From JAGNZR01 sp051648365 (GTDB lineage: Bacteria; Fusobacteriota; Fusobacteriia; Fusobacteriales; Fusobacteriaceae): a stretch of DNA of 56,264 nt. The translations under genes and the position numbers were made by a program. The DNA is taken from positions 1-56,264 of the forward strand of contig JBOFEZ010000033.1 in the NCBI GenBank assembly GCA_051648365.1, read 5' to 3'. Below are positions 1 through 7,248 of this stretch, one piece after another (positions within the stretch are counted from its first letter, which is position 1; each line of letters opens with the position of its first letter). The notes under the pieces were generated by a model that was given only the letters and a program-made list of their open reading frames with translations, searched no databases and was not told where the DNA came from.

Positions 1-748
1 AATATGCTCTAGGAAGCGTAATTCCTAGCCCTCTTCTCTGACCCAGGGTATAGAGTTGATAGCCTTGATGCTGTCCCAAAATAGTGCCATCTTTTAATAT
101 AAAATTTCCTTTCTTTATCTTGTCACCCAATCTATTCTCAAGAAATGGAATATAACCTTCTTGGGCAAAACAAATTCCTTGACTATCTTTTTTATCATGA
201 ACCTCCAATCCAATCTCTCTTGCAATCTCTCTTACTTGAAACTTTTCTAGATCTCTTAGAGGGAAAATAATTCTCTCGAACTGAGAGGGTTTCAGTCTAT
301 AAAGCATATAGCTTTGGTCTTTTCTACGATCAACACACATTTTGAGAAGAGAAGGGCTATGGAACTCATACAATTTTTCTACTTTAGCATAATGACCTGT
401 AGCTACATATTGGGCTCCAATCTCATCTGCAATTTTAAAAAGCAGATGAAATTTAACTTTTTCATCACAGATTACACAAGGTGAAGGAGTCGCTCCCTGG
501 GAATACTCCTCTATGAAATTATCCATAACATATTTATTGAAAAGTGTAGACATATTAACGATGCGATGTTCTATCTCCAAATTTTCACATATTTTTTTTG
601 CATCTTCGAAATCTTCATTTTTAGATTCGGGATTAAAAGTTAGAGTTACTCCGAAGACTTCGAATCCCTGTTTTTTTAAAAGGTAGGCTGAAGTAGATGA
701 ATCGACTCCGCCACTCATACCAATTACAACTTTTTTATTTTCTGACAT
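1..748 (-). CDS. mnmA: tRNA-specific 2-thiouridylase MnmA (3' part cut by window edge)
   Basis: The enzyme thiolates U34 of Lys, Glu and Gln tRNAs in the cytoplasm, using ATP and a sulfur relay. The frame opens at the ATG ending at 748 and runs off the left edge, giving 249 codons. The PP-loop GMSGGVDSS lies near residues 10-18, the first catalytic Cys is in the segment SPCVICDEKVKF, and the second is in DSQGICF, so the catalytic core is intact. The C-terminal beta-barrel is outside the window. It is downstream of, and on the same strand as, the Sec operon but is separated from it by a plus-strand gene. Its product s2U is the precursor of 2-selenouridine, but no mnmH/selU is visible here. Confidence 0.93.
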   Translation of the reverse strand, partial: MSENKKVVIGMSGGVDSSTSAYLLKKQGFEVFGVTLTFNPESKNEDFEDAKKICENLEIEHRIVNMSTLFNKYVMDNFIEEYSQGATPSPCVICDEKVKFHLLFKIADEIGAQYVATGHYAKVEKLYEFHSPSLLKMCVDRRKDQSYMLYRLKPSQFERIIFPLRDLEKFQVREIAREIGLEVHDKKDSQGICFAQEGYIPFLENRLGDKIKKGNFILKDGTILGQHQGYQLYTLGQRRGLGITLPRAY

Positions 749-848
749 AATTCACTCCAATTGATTTTTTCTTCATATTTTAACCGATTCTATGGAAAAT
801 TTCAAGGAAATTGGGTAAAATATAACAAGAACTAAGATGGAGGTGTAA

Positions 849-1157
849 ATGGACAGATATTTAGGCATGTATATATTAATGGGGCATTTTTTTATAGCAC
901 TCTTTATAGGCTGGTTGGCAAAAAAATATTTTGATAGGAGTTTTTTTCTCTGGTTTGTAGTGGCTTTTTTAGTTCCTGTGATAAGCGGAATAGCGCTACT
1001 AATTTTAGGTTATGATGGGATATATTGTCCTCACTGTGGAAAAAAGAACAGAAAAAATAGGGAAAGTTGCCACCATTGTGGCTATGAAATTGGAAAATTT
1101 TTTCAAAAGCAAAAAGAAAGAAGAGAGATAGAGAAAGAAATTTTTAAAAAAAAATAG
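849..1157 (+). CDS. small membrane protein with C-terminal zinc ribbon
   Basis: This 102-residue protein has no family name I recognise. Residues about 8-22 and 30-53 are hydrophobic and look like two membrane helices. They are followed by CPHCGKKNRKNRESCHHCG (two CxxC pairs), which fits a small zinc-ribbon knuckle, and by a Lys/Glu-rich charged tail. The start is set by GGAGGTG four bases before ATG at 849. It is divergent from mnmA and convergent with the tRNA-Sec gene. Its function is unknown; small DUF-type membrane zinc-ribbon proteins of this layout are common in anaerobes. Confidence 0.75.
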   Translation: MDRYLGMYILMGHFFIALFIGWLAKKYFDRSFFLWFVVAFLVPVISGIALLILGYDGIYCPHCGKKNRKNRESCHHCGYEIGKFFQKQKERREIEKEIFKKK

Positions 1158-1216
1158 AAAAATCGAGATAGAAAATAAAAAACTGCTACAAAAAATGTAG
1201 CAGTTAAAATCGTATA

Positions 1217-1310
1217 TGGCGGAAGCGTGTAGGAATCGAACCTACCAACGGCCAGAGCCGCTTGCGCAGTTTTGAAGACTGGAGGGAACACCAGTTACCC
1301 ATCCGCTTCC
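1217..1310 (-). tRNA. selC: tRNA-Sec (UCA), selC
   Basis: This is a 94-nt tRNA gene with CCA encoded. The 7-bp part of the acceptor stem is GGAAGCG pairing with CGCTTCC, the discriminator is G, and the T arm is GTAGG-TTCGATT-CCTAC. The anticodon loop CTTCAAA carries anticodon UCA, which reads UGA. There is a long extended D stem (GGG.AAC with GTTCCC) and a long variable arm (GCGCAAGCGGCTCTGGCCGTTG region), both hallmarks of tRNA-Sec. It lies 17 bp past the stop of the DUF3343 gene, on the same strand, so it appears to be the last gene of the Sec operon. It delivers Sec for SelD, GrdA and GrdB in this window. Confidence 0.96.
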
Positions 1311-1327
1311 ATTACGGTTTAATTGTA

Positions 1328-1597
1328 TCAAAATGAGAATAAAAAGTCAATCTTTTTTTTAAGTCCTTTTTTTTCTACAGAATAAATTTCCATATGAATA
1401 TTGTTAGACTTCAAGATGTCTATGGATTTTTCCAAATCTTCTTTCTGAAGCTTGATAGATAGCCCACAACTGGCTTTAATTTCAGAAGGAAGAGGAATAA
1501 CTCTGCATTGAATCCCGCCATCTTTAAGAAGGGTCTCACACTGTATAACCTGACTTGTGGAATCGGCGGCAAAAAGTAGAAAGTTTTCAGTTATCAT
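1328..1597 (-). CDS. DUF3343 family protein (putative Se/S carrier-like)
   Basis: This 89-residue protein resembles the DUF3343 family, which is repeatedly found next to yedF and selenium genes and is proposed as a selenium or sulfur carrier. The visible features are an N-terminal strand followed by CETLLKDGGIQCRVIPLP and a later ASCGLSIKL segment, giving three Cys residues, of which the one in SCG is the family-typical position. The start ATG overlaps the yedF stop by 4 bp (ATGA), so translation is probably coupled. It sits between yedF and selC. The biochemical role is not established; the selenium link is inferred from family context and position. Confidence 0.8.
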   Translation of the reverse strand: MITENFLLFAADSTSQVIQCETLLKDGGIQCRVIPLPSEIKASCGLSIKLQKEDLEKSIDILKSNNIHMEIYSVEKKGLKKKIDFLFSF

Positions 1598-2190
1598 GGC
1601 TTTATAACCTTCCCATATTTTGTCTGTGTATTGATAATATTGTACATGTTAGTTATGATTCCAACCTTTACCTTGTCTGTAAGATTATAAAAATTTACAC
1701 AGGCACCACATGAAAGAATTTCGACTCCCATACTTTGAAGCTTCTTTAAGTCCTCTTCAGTTTCACAACCTTCAGTGGCAAGAAAAACTCCTTTATTATA
1801 GAAAATAATTGCTTTAGGAAGATTCTCCATCTCTGTAAGAGTATAGATAAAACCTTTTATAAGAGTTTTCCCTAGAGCAGAATCTCCTTTTCCCATCTCA
1901 TCAGAATCTACAACGACACAGTATGAATCATCAGAAACGGCAAGAACAGATTCAGAAGTTGGAACTTTTGTTTCCATCATTTTTTTCGTGATATGGAAAG
2001 AAAAAATTCCGTCCTTCTTCTGAAAAGAATATTGATATCCCAACTCTTTACAGAATTTTTCAATATTCTGAACAGATATTTCATTGTCTACAAGAAGTTC
2101 AACTTCTCCCACAGGAATATCTTTCAGTGCATTTTTAAGCATAATAATTGGAAGAGGGCATGTTTTTCCAATAGCATCTAATTTGATCAT
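1594..2190 (-). CDS. yedF: YedF family sulfurtransferase-like selenium-metabolism protein
   Basis: This 198-residue protein has two parts. Residues 1-70 are a TusA-like domain with the CPxP signature (GKTCPLPIIML, Cys about 10). Residues about 85-198 are a DsrE-like domain ending in a conserved Cys-rich segment (CGACVNFYNL) and NMYNI. This domain order matches the YedF family, which comparative genomics ties to selenium use. It starts 11 bp after the selB stop and overlaps the next gene, so it is part of the Sec operon. A role in delivering selenium to SelD is plausible but is inference. Confidence 0.87.
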   Translation of the reverse strand: MIKLDAIGKTCPLPIIMLKNALKDIPVGEVELLVDNEISVQNIEKFCKELGYQYSFQKKDGIFSFHITKKMMETKVPTSESVLAVSDDSYCVVVDSDEMGKGDSALGKTLIKGFIYTLTEMENLPKAIIFYNKGVFLATEGCETEEDLKKLQSMGVEILSCGACVNFYNLTDKVKVGIITNMYNIINTQTKYGKVIKP

Positions 2191-2201
2191 ATAGTACTCC
2201 T

Positions 2202-4112
2202 TTATTTTTTTAAAATTCTATAATCTTCCACTCTCTTAGTGATTCCTAGAGAATCAAATCTGTCTAAAAAAAGAAGAGCTTGATTTCTGCTGATATTTAA
2301 AAGATCCTTATATTCTTTCAGAGTTATTTTTTCATGATGAAGGAAAAATTCACGGAGAATTTTTTCGGCTTCCAGAAAAAAACCTCTCATTATATAGAGA
2401 TTCTGACCCAAAGTCACTAAAAGGTTTGAATCGGCTAAAAAATTATGAACTTCCATAAAATCTTTTTCATTTTTTATGGTTTCTTTGTTGGCTGAGATGA
2501 TTTTATCTAAGGAATCTGGTGCAAATCCAAGTTTTTTATAGATTGTAAGTATATCATCTTTTATGACTTTCTGCTCTTTATTCAATTTTGGCTTGAAATT
2601 TGTAAGATGAACAATATCCTCTGAGACTAGCAGTATTTCTCTTTTTTCCATAAGAATTAGAAGTGAGTTGAAATCCCTGCTGTGAAGATGATTAAACTGT
2701 TTATTTTTTATCTCTGATTTAGAAATTCCTCTTTTCAAAGTATTTTTCTCGTGGTAATCTTTTAGGAAGTTTTGAATTTCATCTTCCCAGACTCCGAGAG
2801 ATGTTGCCGAGATATATTTTTTGGAAGTTCCTTCTAAATAAAAAACTTTTTCTTTCAAAATCAGAGAATCTAAATCAGATTTTTCAACAATGATTCCTAA
2901 ATCTCTGGAAATTTCTTCTAAATATATAGGAATTTTTTTCTTGGAATCGAGATAGGAAACTATTTTTTGAATTTCATCTCCATAGGCAAGTGAATGTAGT
3001 TTTGAAAGATATTCTGTATTTCTTTTTTTTGTTTTAGTTCCCTGGGGATCTAGTATTTTTATACCTCCCAAAGTATCTAAAGGAGAATAATTTCTAATAA
3101 CACCGATATCTCCGGAGACTGCTACCACAGGTTCTTCTAACTCTATTTGTACAAAAGCAGGAGTGGAATCGCTTACCTCATCTACTTCTAGAAGTTTCAT
3201 CCGACCAATTACTTCAGTAGTACCTATATGAACTCTGACTCTGCTGTTGTTTTTAACTTTCTTATCTTTATTGAGCAAGGTAAAAAGAGCATCTATTCGG
3301 TCACTTATATGTAGAACTCCGTCTTGAGAAACGATGTCACCCCTTCTAACTTCATCCATATCGATTCCGTGGAGATTGAGAGCGCAACGGTTACCGGCAT
3401 CCAAAGAATCTACACTTATTCCATGGTTTTGTATTCCTTTTACTTTGACCTCTTTTTTAGATGGATAGTGAAAAAGAATATCTCCGGTTTTTACCATTCC
3501 AGTAATGGATGTTCCAGTCACTACAGTTCCGAACCCTTTAACTGAAAAGACTCTATCCACACTCATTCTGAAATTTTTTTTATTTTCATCCTTAAACTGA
3601 ATTTTATCAAGTTCTGTATTCAGGATATTTTTCATTGTCAGATAAGAATCAGGATTTTTTGAACTGACTTCTACTACGTCCAGATTTTCGATAAAAGAGT
3701 CTTTGAAAACAGATTTTATATCACCTTTAATCTGGTCAACACGCTCTTCGCTAACCAAATCTCTTTTGGTAAGAACAATAAGTCCTTTATCAACTCCGAG
3801 AATACGGCAGATGTTAGCATGTTCTACGGTCTGTGGCATAATTCCATCATCGCAGGCGATAACAAGAAGAATAAAATCTATTCCTGTAGCTCCTGCCACC
3901 ATATTTTTAATAAACTTCTCGTGGCCAGGAACATCAATTACTCCGACTTTTCTACCGGTTGGAAGAGAATAATAAGCAAAACCAAGATTTATAGTCATAC
4001 CTCTTTTGGCTTCTTCTGGCAGGGTATCTGTCTCAAAACCTGTGAGATTTTTGATGAGTGTTGTTTTTCCGTGATCTATGTGACCAGCGGTACCGATAAT
4101 AAGATTTCTCAT
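2202..4112 (-). CDS. selB: Selenocysteine-specific elongation factor SelB
   Basis: This GTPase delivers Sec-tRNA-Sec to ribosomes stalled at UGA codons that carry a SECIS hairpin. The 636 residues are close to normal SelB length. The N terminus has the G1 motif GTAGHIDHGKT (7-17), then DVPGHEKF (G3) and TKRD (G4), followed by EF-Tu-like barrel domains. The C-terminal 250 residues form the winged-helix region that binds the SECIS. ATG directly follows the selA stop (TAAATG), so translation is coupled. Its RNA targets here are the hairpins after the UGA codons of selD, grdA and grdB. Confidence 0.97.
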   Translation of the reverse strand: MRNLIIGTAGHIDHGKTTLIKNLTGFETDTLPEEAKRGMTINLGFAYYSLPTGRKVGVIDVPGHEKFIKNMVAGATGIDFILLVIACDDGIMPQTVEHANICRILGVDKGLIVLTKRDLVSEERVDQIKGDIKSVFKDSFIENLDVVEVSSKNPDSYLTMKNILNTELDKIQFKDENKKNFRMSVDRVFSVKGFGTVVTGTSITGMVKTGDILFHYPSKKEVKVKGIQNHGISVDSLDAGNRCALNLHGIDMDEVRRGDIVSQDGVLHISDRIDALFTLLNKDKKVKNNSRVRVHIGTTEVIGRMKLLEVDEVSDSTPAFVQIELEEPVVAVSGDIGVIRNYSPLDTLGGIKILDPQGTKTKKRNTEYLSKLHSLAYGDEIQKIVSYLDSKKKIPIYLEEISRDLGIIVEKSDLDSLILKEKVFYLEGTSKKYISATSLGVWEDEIQNFLKDYHEKNTLKRGISKSEIKNKQFNHLHSRDFNSLLILMEKREILLVSEDIVHLTNFKPKLNKEQKVIKDDILTIYKKLGFAPDSLDKIISANKETIKNEKDFMEVHNFLADSNLLVTLGQNLYIMRGFFLEAEKILREFFLHHEKITLKEYKDLLNISRNQALLFLDRFDSLGITKRVEDYRILKK

Positions 4113-5495
4113 TTAAACCGCCTTTGGAGCTAGGGCAGTCTCAATTATCTCTGCAAGCTCGTGGAAATCTTTTTCTACAATAGTTTTCATATCCAATACA
4201 AACTGATCTTGATAAATTCTTCCGATTACAGGTGGCTCATTTTTTCTAAAACGTTCCTCAAGTTTATTCGCATTTCCAGGAAAAGCGATACCGTAACTTT
4301 CTACAGTTTCTTCAGGCATAGCTCCTCCCCCTATTTTTGCACGGGTAGAAATAATTTTATGAGTTACAAGAAGATTTTCTAGAATAGAAGAAAAAGATTT
4401 TGATCTTTCTAAAACATTTTCAGATGGTTCCAAAATCATTTTGAGAGTAGGAATAGTTTTCACTGCTTCTCTCTCATCGAGATAGCATCTGAAAATCATT
4501 TCTAGAGCTCCAATGGAAGATTTATTCATTCTGAAAGCACGAAGATATTGATTTTTCAGAAGTCTGTCTATAAGATGTTTTTTACCCACAATTATTCCAG
4601 CTTGAGGACCACCCAAAAGCTTATCTCCGCTAAAAGTTACAATATCAGTTCCGGCTAGGACACTTTCCTGTACTGTAGGTTCTTTTGTTACACCATATTT
4701 TGAAAAATCTACAAGGACTCCACTACCTATATCTTCCATAGAGATAAGTTCATGCTTTTTGCTCAGTTGTGCAATCTCTCCAACTGACACTGAACTCGTG
4801 AATCCTAACATTTTGTAGTTAGAAGCATGAATTTTAAGAATGAGAGACGTGTCTTCTCCAATAGCTTTTTCGTAATCTTTAAGGTGAGTTCTGTTAGTTG
4901 TTCCTACTTCCTTCAAAATTGTTCCTGAAAGTTCCATTATATCAGGAATTCTGAAAGAGCCCCCAATTTCTACAAGCTCTCCACGAGAAACAATAGCTTC
5001 TTTACCTTTTGAAAATTCATTAAGACAGAGAATAACTGCAGCAGCATTATTATTAACCACAAGAGCAGCTTCGGCTCCAGTCACTTTGCAGATAACTTCT
5101 TCCAAATGCGAATATCGGCTGCCACGAGATCCTTTTTCAAGATTGTATTCTAGATTATTGTAGTTGGTAGTAATATCAGAAATATGTTCCATCATTTTTT
5201 CTGTAAAAAGAGAACGTCCTAGATTTGTATGAATAATAGTACCTGTACCGTTAATAACCTTTCTTAAACTACTTAATCCATTTTTTTTCCCCAGTTCTTT
5301 TATTTTTATTAGAACTTCTTCTTCTGAAAAATCAACCATAGTTCCATTTTGTATTCCTGTTCTGAAAAATTCTATCCCAGATTTTATACTCTGTGAAAAA
5401 TCGTGATAGTTTAAACTTTTTGAAAGTTCTTCCAGCTCGGGATGAGCTAGAAGTTTGTCCACTTTTGGAAGTTTCCTGAAAAGTTCTTTATTCAT
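4113..5495 (-). CDS. selA: L-seryl-tRNA(Sec) selenium transferase SelA
   Basis: This PLP enzyme converts Ser-tRNA-Sec to Sec-tRNA-Sec with selenophosphate. The 460 residues match bacterial SelA. Visible are the N-terminal LPKVDKLL tRNA-binding start, the NGTGTIIHTNLGRSL segment (82-96), and the PLP lysine Lys292 in FSGDKLLGGPQAG. Having SelA rather than a PSTK/SepSecS pair is the bacterial route. It sits 32 bp after selD and abuts selB. A Shine-Dalgarno (AGGGGG) lies upstream of ATG at 5495. Confidence 0.97.
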   Translation of the reverse strand: MNKELFRKLPKVDKLLAHPELEELSKSLNYHDFSQSIKSGIEFFRTGIQNGTMVDFSEEEVLIKIKELGKKNGLSSLRKVINGTGTIIHTNLGRSLFTEKMMEHISDITTNYNNLEYNLEKGSRGSRYSHLEEVICKVTGAEAALVVNNNAAAVILCLNEFSKGKEAIVSRGELVEIGGSFRIPDIMELSGTILKEVGTTNRTHLKDYEKAIGEDTSLILKIHASNYKMLGFTSSVSVGEIAQLSKKHELISMEDIGSGVLVDFSKYGVTKEPTVQESVLAGTDIVTFSGDKLLGGPQAGIIVGKKHLIDRLLKNQYLRAFRMNKSSIGALEMIFRCYLDEREAVKTIPTLKMILEPSENVLERSKSFSSILENLLVTHKIISTRAKIGGGAMPEETVESYGIAFPGNANKLEERFRKNEPPVIGRIYQDQFVLDMKTIVEKDFHELAEIIETALAPKAV

Positions 5496-5527
5496 AATTA
5501 ATCCCCCTATTTATTATTTGAAGTAAA

Positions 5528-6553
5528 TTACCGTAGAGTTATAAATTTTTTCCCCATGTTTTCTACGGTACCTATAATCCAGAATTCGATATTTTTATTT
5601 TGAAACTCTTCTGAAATATCGTGAAGATATTCAGGAGAGAGTGTGAACATAAGTCCACCTGAAGTTTGAGGATCTAAAGAAATTTCTTGTAACCAAAATG
5701 GCGTGTTACCAAAATCAACCGAGTTTTCTACAAATTTTCTGTTTTTTTGTCCCCCACCAGTTATAAAGAATTCTTTAGCATATTCTTTAGCCTCTTCGAT
5801 ATATGGAATTAGCTCAGATTCCACAGCAAAAGTTAGGTTTGAAGCCTTTGCCATCTCATAGAGATGTCCTAAAAATCCGAATCCCGTAATATCTGTACAA
5901 GCTGTAACGGGATATTTTGTAATAATTTCTGCTGAGTATTTGTTGAGCATGGTCATATAGTAAATAGATTTATCTACCGCTTCTTTAGAAGCTGATCCGA
6001 CCTTGGAAGCTGTCGAAATTATTCCTGTTCCCAAGGGTTTAGTAATAATAATTACATCTCCGACTTTTGAACCGTGATTTTTAAGTATCTTATCAGGATG
6101 AGCTATTCCGGTAACAGATAAACCGTATTTTGTTTCAGGATCATGAACAGAGTGTCCACCACTAAGAACAGCTCCTGATTCTTGTATTTTTTCAGCTCCA
6201 CCACGAAGAATCTCTTTTAATATAGAGATATGACTTTTTTCGGGAAAACAAACTATATTCATAGCTGTTTTGGGAATTCCTCCCATGGCATATACATCAC
6301 TGAGAGAGTTAGCAGCAGCTATCTGACCAAAAATATAGGGGTCATCAACCATAGGTGTGAAAAAATCTAAGGTTTGAATTATAGCTATATCATCTGAAAG
6401 TTTGTAAACCGCAGCATCGTCGGATTTATCATAGCCTACAATAAGATTTTTATCTTCCACTCTTGGAAGATCTGAAATTATTTCTGAAAGAACCTCCGGT
6501 CCTATTTTGTTCGCTCAGCCACCGATTGAGCATCTATCTAAAATTTTTCTCAT
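5528..6553 (-). CDS. selD: Selenide, water dikinase SelD, a selenoprotein (UGA = Sec13)
   Basis: SelD makes selenophosphate from selenide and ATP, the selenium donor for SelA. An ATG-only reading that stops at UGA would begin at 6460 and lose the active site. The true start is the ATG at 6551-6553, with AGGAGG six bases upstream. It is followed by RKILDRCSIGG, an in-frame TGA at 6515-6517, then ANKIGPEVL. The UGA falls exactly where SelD proteins carry the catalytic Cys or Sec, and the following Lys is conserved. The product is 341 residues with Sec13. Glycine-rich ATP sites follow (SGGHSVHDPE, TGFGFLGHL). A SECIS-like hairpin lies at 6489-6503. It is the first gene of the Sec operon. Confidence 0.96.
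6489..6503 (-). promoter_or_regulatory. bacterial SECIS-like hairpin in selD
   Basis: Starting 12 nt after the Sec UGA the mRNA can fold AGGACC-GGA-GGTTCT: six pairs (one G-U) capped by GGA. Bacterial SECIS elements are short stems within the coding region about 12-25 nt after UGA, with G residues in the apical loop. The hairpins in grdA and grdB have the same spacing and GGA placement. Confidence 0.75.
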
Positions 6554-6629
6554 AATTACCTCCTATTTTCTCTGATTTAGAGTAGAAAACTTCAATTAAG
6601 TTTAACATTATTTCCGAGAAAATACAATT

Positions 6630-6652
6630 AAAAAAGGAGGTCAAAAGACCTC
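6630..6652 (-). terminator. Rho-independent terminator
   Basis: On the minus strand GAGGTC-TTTT-GACCTC is followed by C and a run of T. It lies just past the stop of the 92-residue gene at 6672, so it ends the aroB-ppx/acyP transcript ahead of selD. No clear sigma70 promoter for selD was found in the following 80 bases. Confidence 0.8.
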
Positions 6653-6671
6653 AGTTCATTTAAAATTTAAA

Positions 6672-6950
6672 TTAAAAACTGATCATTCTTACAAGCTGTA
6701 AAAGAACTCCTAGAACAAATTCTTTGTGCCCGTCATCTTCAGAATGATAGATATTATCCAAAAGAATTTTCACATCTTCTTTAATATCTTCCTTAGAAAC
6801 TTCAGCATAGATATTTTGTAAATCTCCAGAGAACTGTTCCATAAAAAGATCATAAATACTATAGCCCATATGAAGCTTTAGCTCTGAATTTTTTCCAAAA
6901 TTTTTGCATGCATTTAAAATTTCACCAATTCTTTCTTCTCTTTTTTTCAT
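6672..6950 (-). CDS. hypothetical protein, 92 aa
   Basis: No family is recognised. The protein is charged and mostly predicted helical, soluble, with no signal peptide and with an acidic middle (residues 40-65). The start is the ATG at 6948-6950, with GGGGGAGA six bases upstream; an upstream in-frame TTG at 6968 overlaps that ribosome site and is rejected. It is the last gene of the aroB-ppx/acyP cluster and is followed by a terminator. Confidence 0.65.
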   Translation of the reverse strand: MKKREERIGEILNACKNFGKNSELKLHMGYSIYDLFMEQFSGDLQNIYAEVSKEDIKEDVKILLDNIYHSEDDGHKEFVLGVLLQLVRMISF

Positions 6951-6964
6951 AATAAATCTCCCCC

Positions 6965-7234
6965 TCAATTATTAATATTAAATGACAAAAACTGCTCCTG
7001 ATCTGAAATCTCTTCTAAAATATCCTGTACTTCAGAAAAAGAAGGTCCCTGTATCAAACTTTTTTTAAATTTTTCCATTCCTGTAGCGGTGCCTTGGGCT
7101 AGAACTTCCACATCGCCGTTATCCAAATTGCGGACCCATCCTTTTATAAGGTATTTTTTAGCTGAAATATATGTAAAAAATCGATAACCAACTCCCTGCA
7201 CTTTTCCTTTTATTAAAAAATGGTGTGTAACCAT
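6965..7234 (-). CDS. acyP: Acylphosphatase
   Basis: This small cytoplasmic enzyme hydrolyses acyl phosphates such as carbamoyl or acetyl phosphate. The 89 residues match the family length. The phosphate-binding loop GKVQGVGYRFFT holds the catalytic Arg, and GWVRNLDNGDVEV holds the catalytic Asn. The start is ATG at 7232-7234, nine bases after AAAGGAG; the in-frame TTG at 7243 touches the ribosome site and is unlikely. It begins 14 bp after the aroB-ppx stop, so it is probably cotranscribed. Acetyl phosphate is also the product of glycine reductase, but there is no evidence for a link. Confidence 0.92.
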   Translation of the reverse strand: MVTHHFLIKGKVQGVGYRFFTYISAKKYLIKGWVRNLDNGDVEVLAQGTATGMEKFKKSLIQGPSFSEVQDILEEISDQEQFLSFNINN

Positions 7235-7248
7235 ACCAACCAACTCCT

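Noticed and set aside
5528..6460. SelD starting at the internal Met at 6460
   Set aside because: No ribosome site there, and it would remove the catalytic Sec/Lys segment; an ATG with AGGAGG and conserved N-terminal sequence lies upstream.
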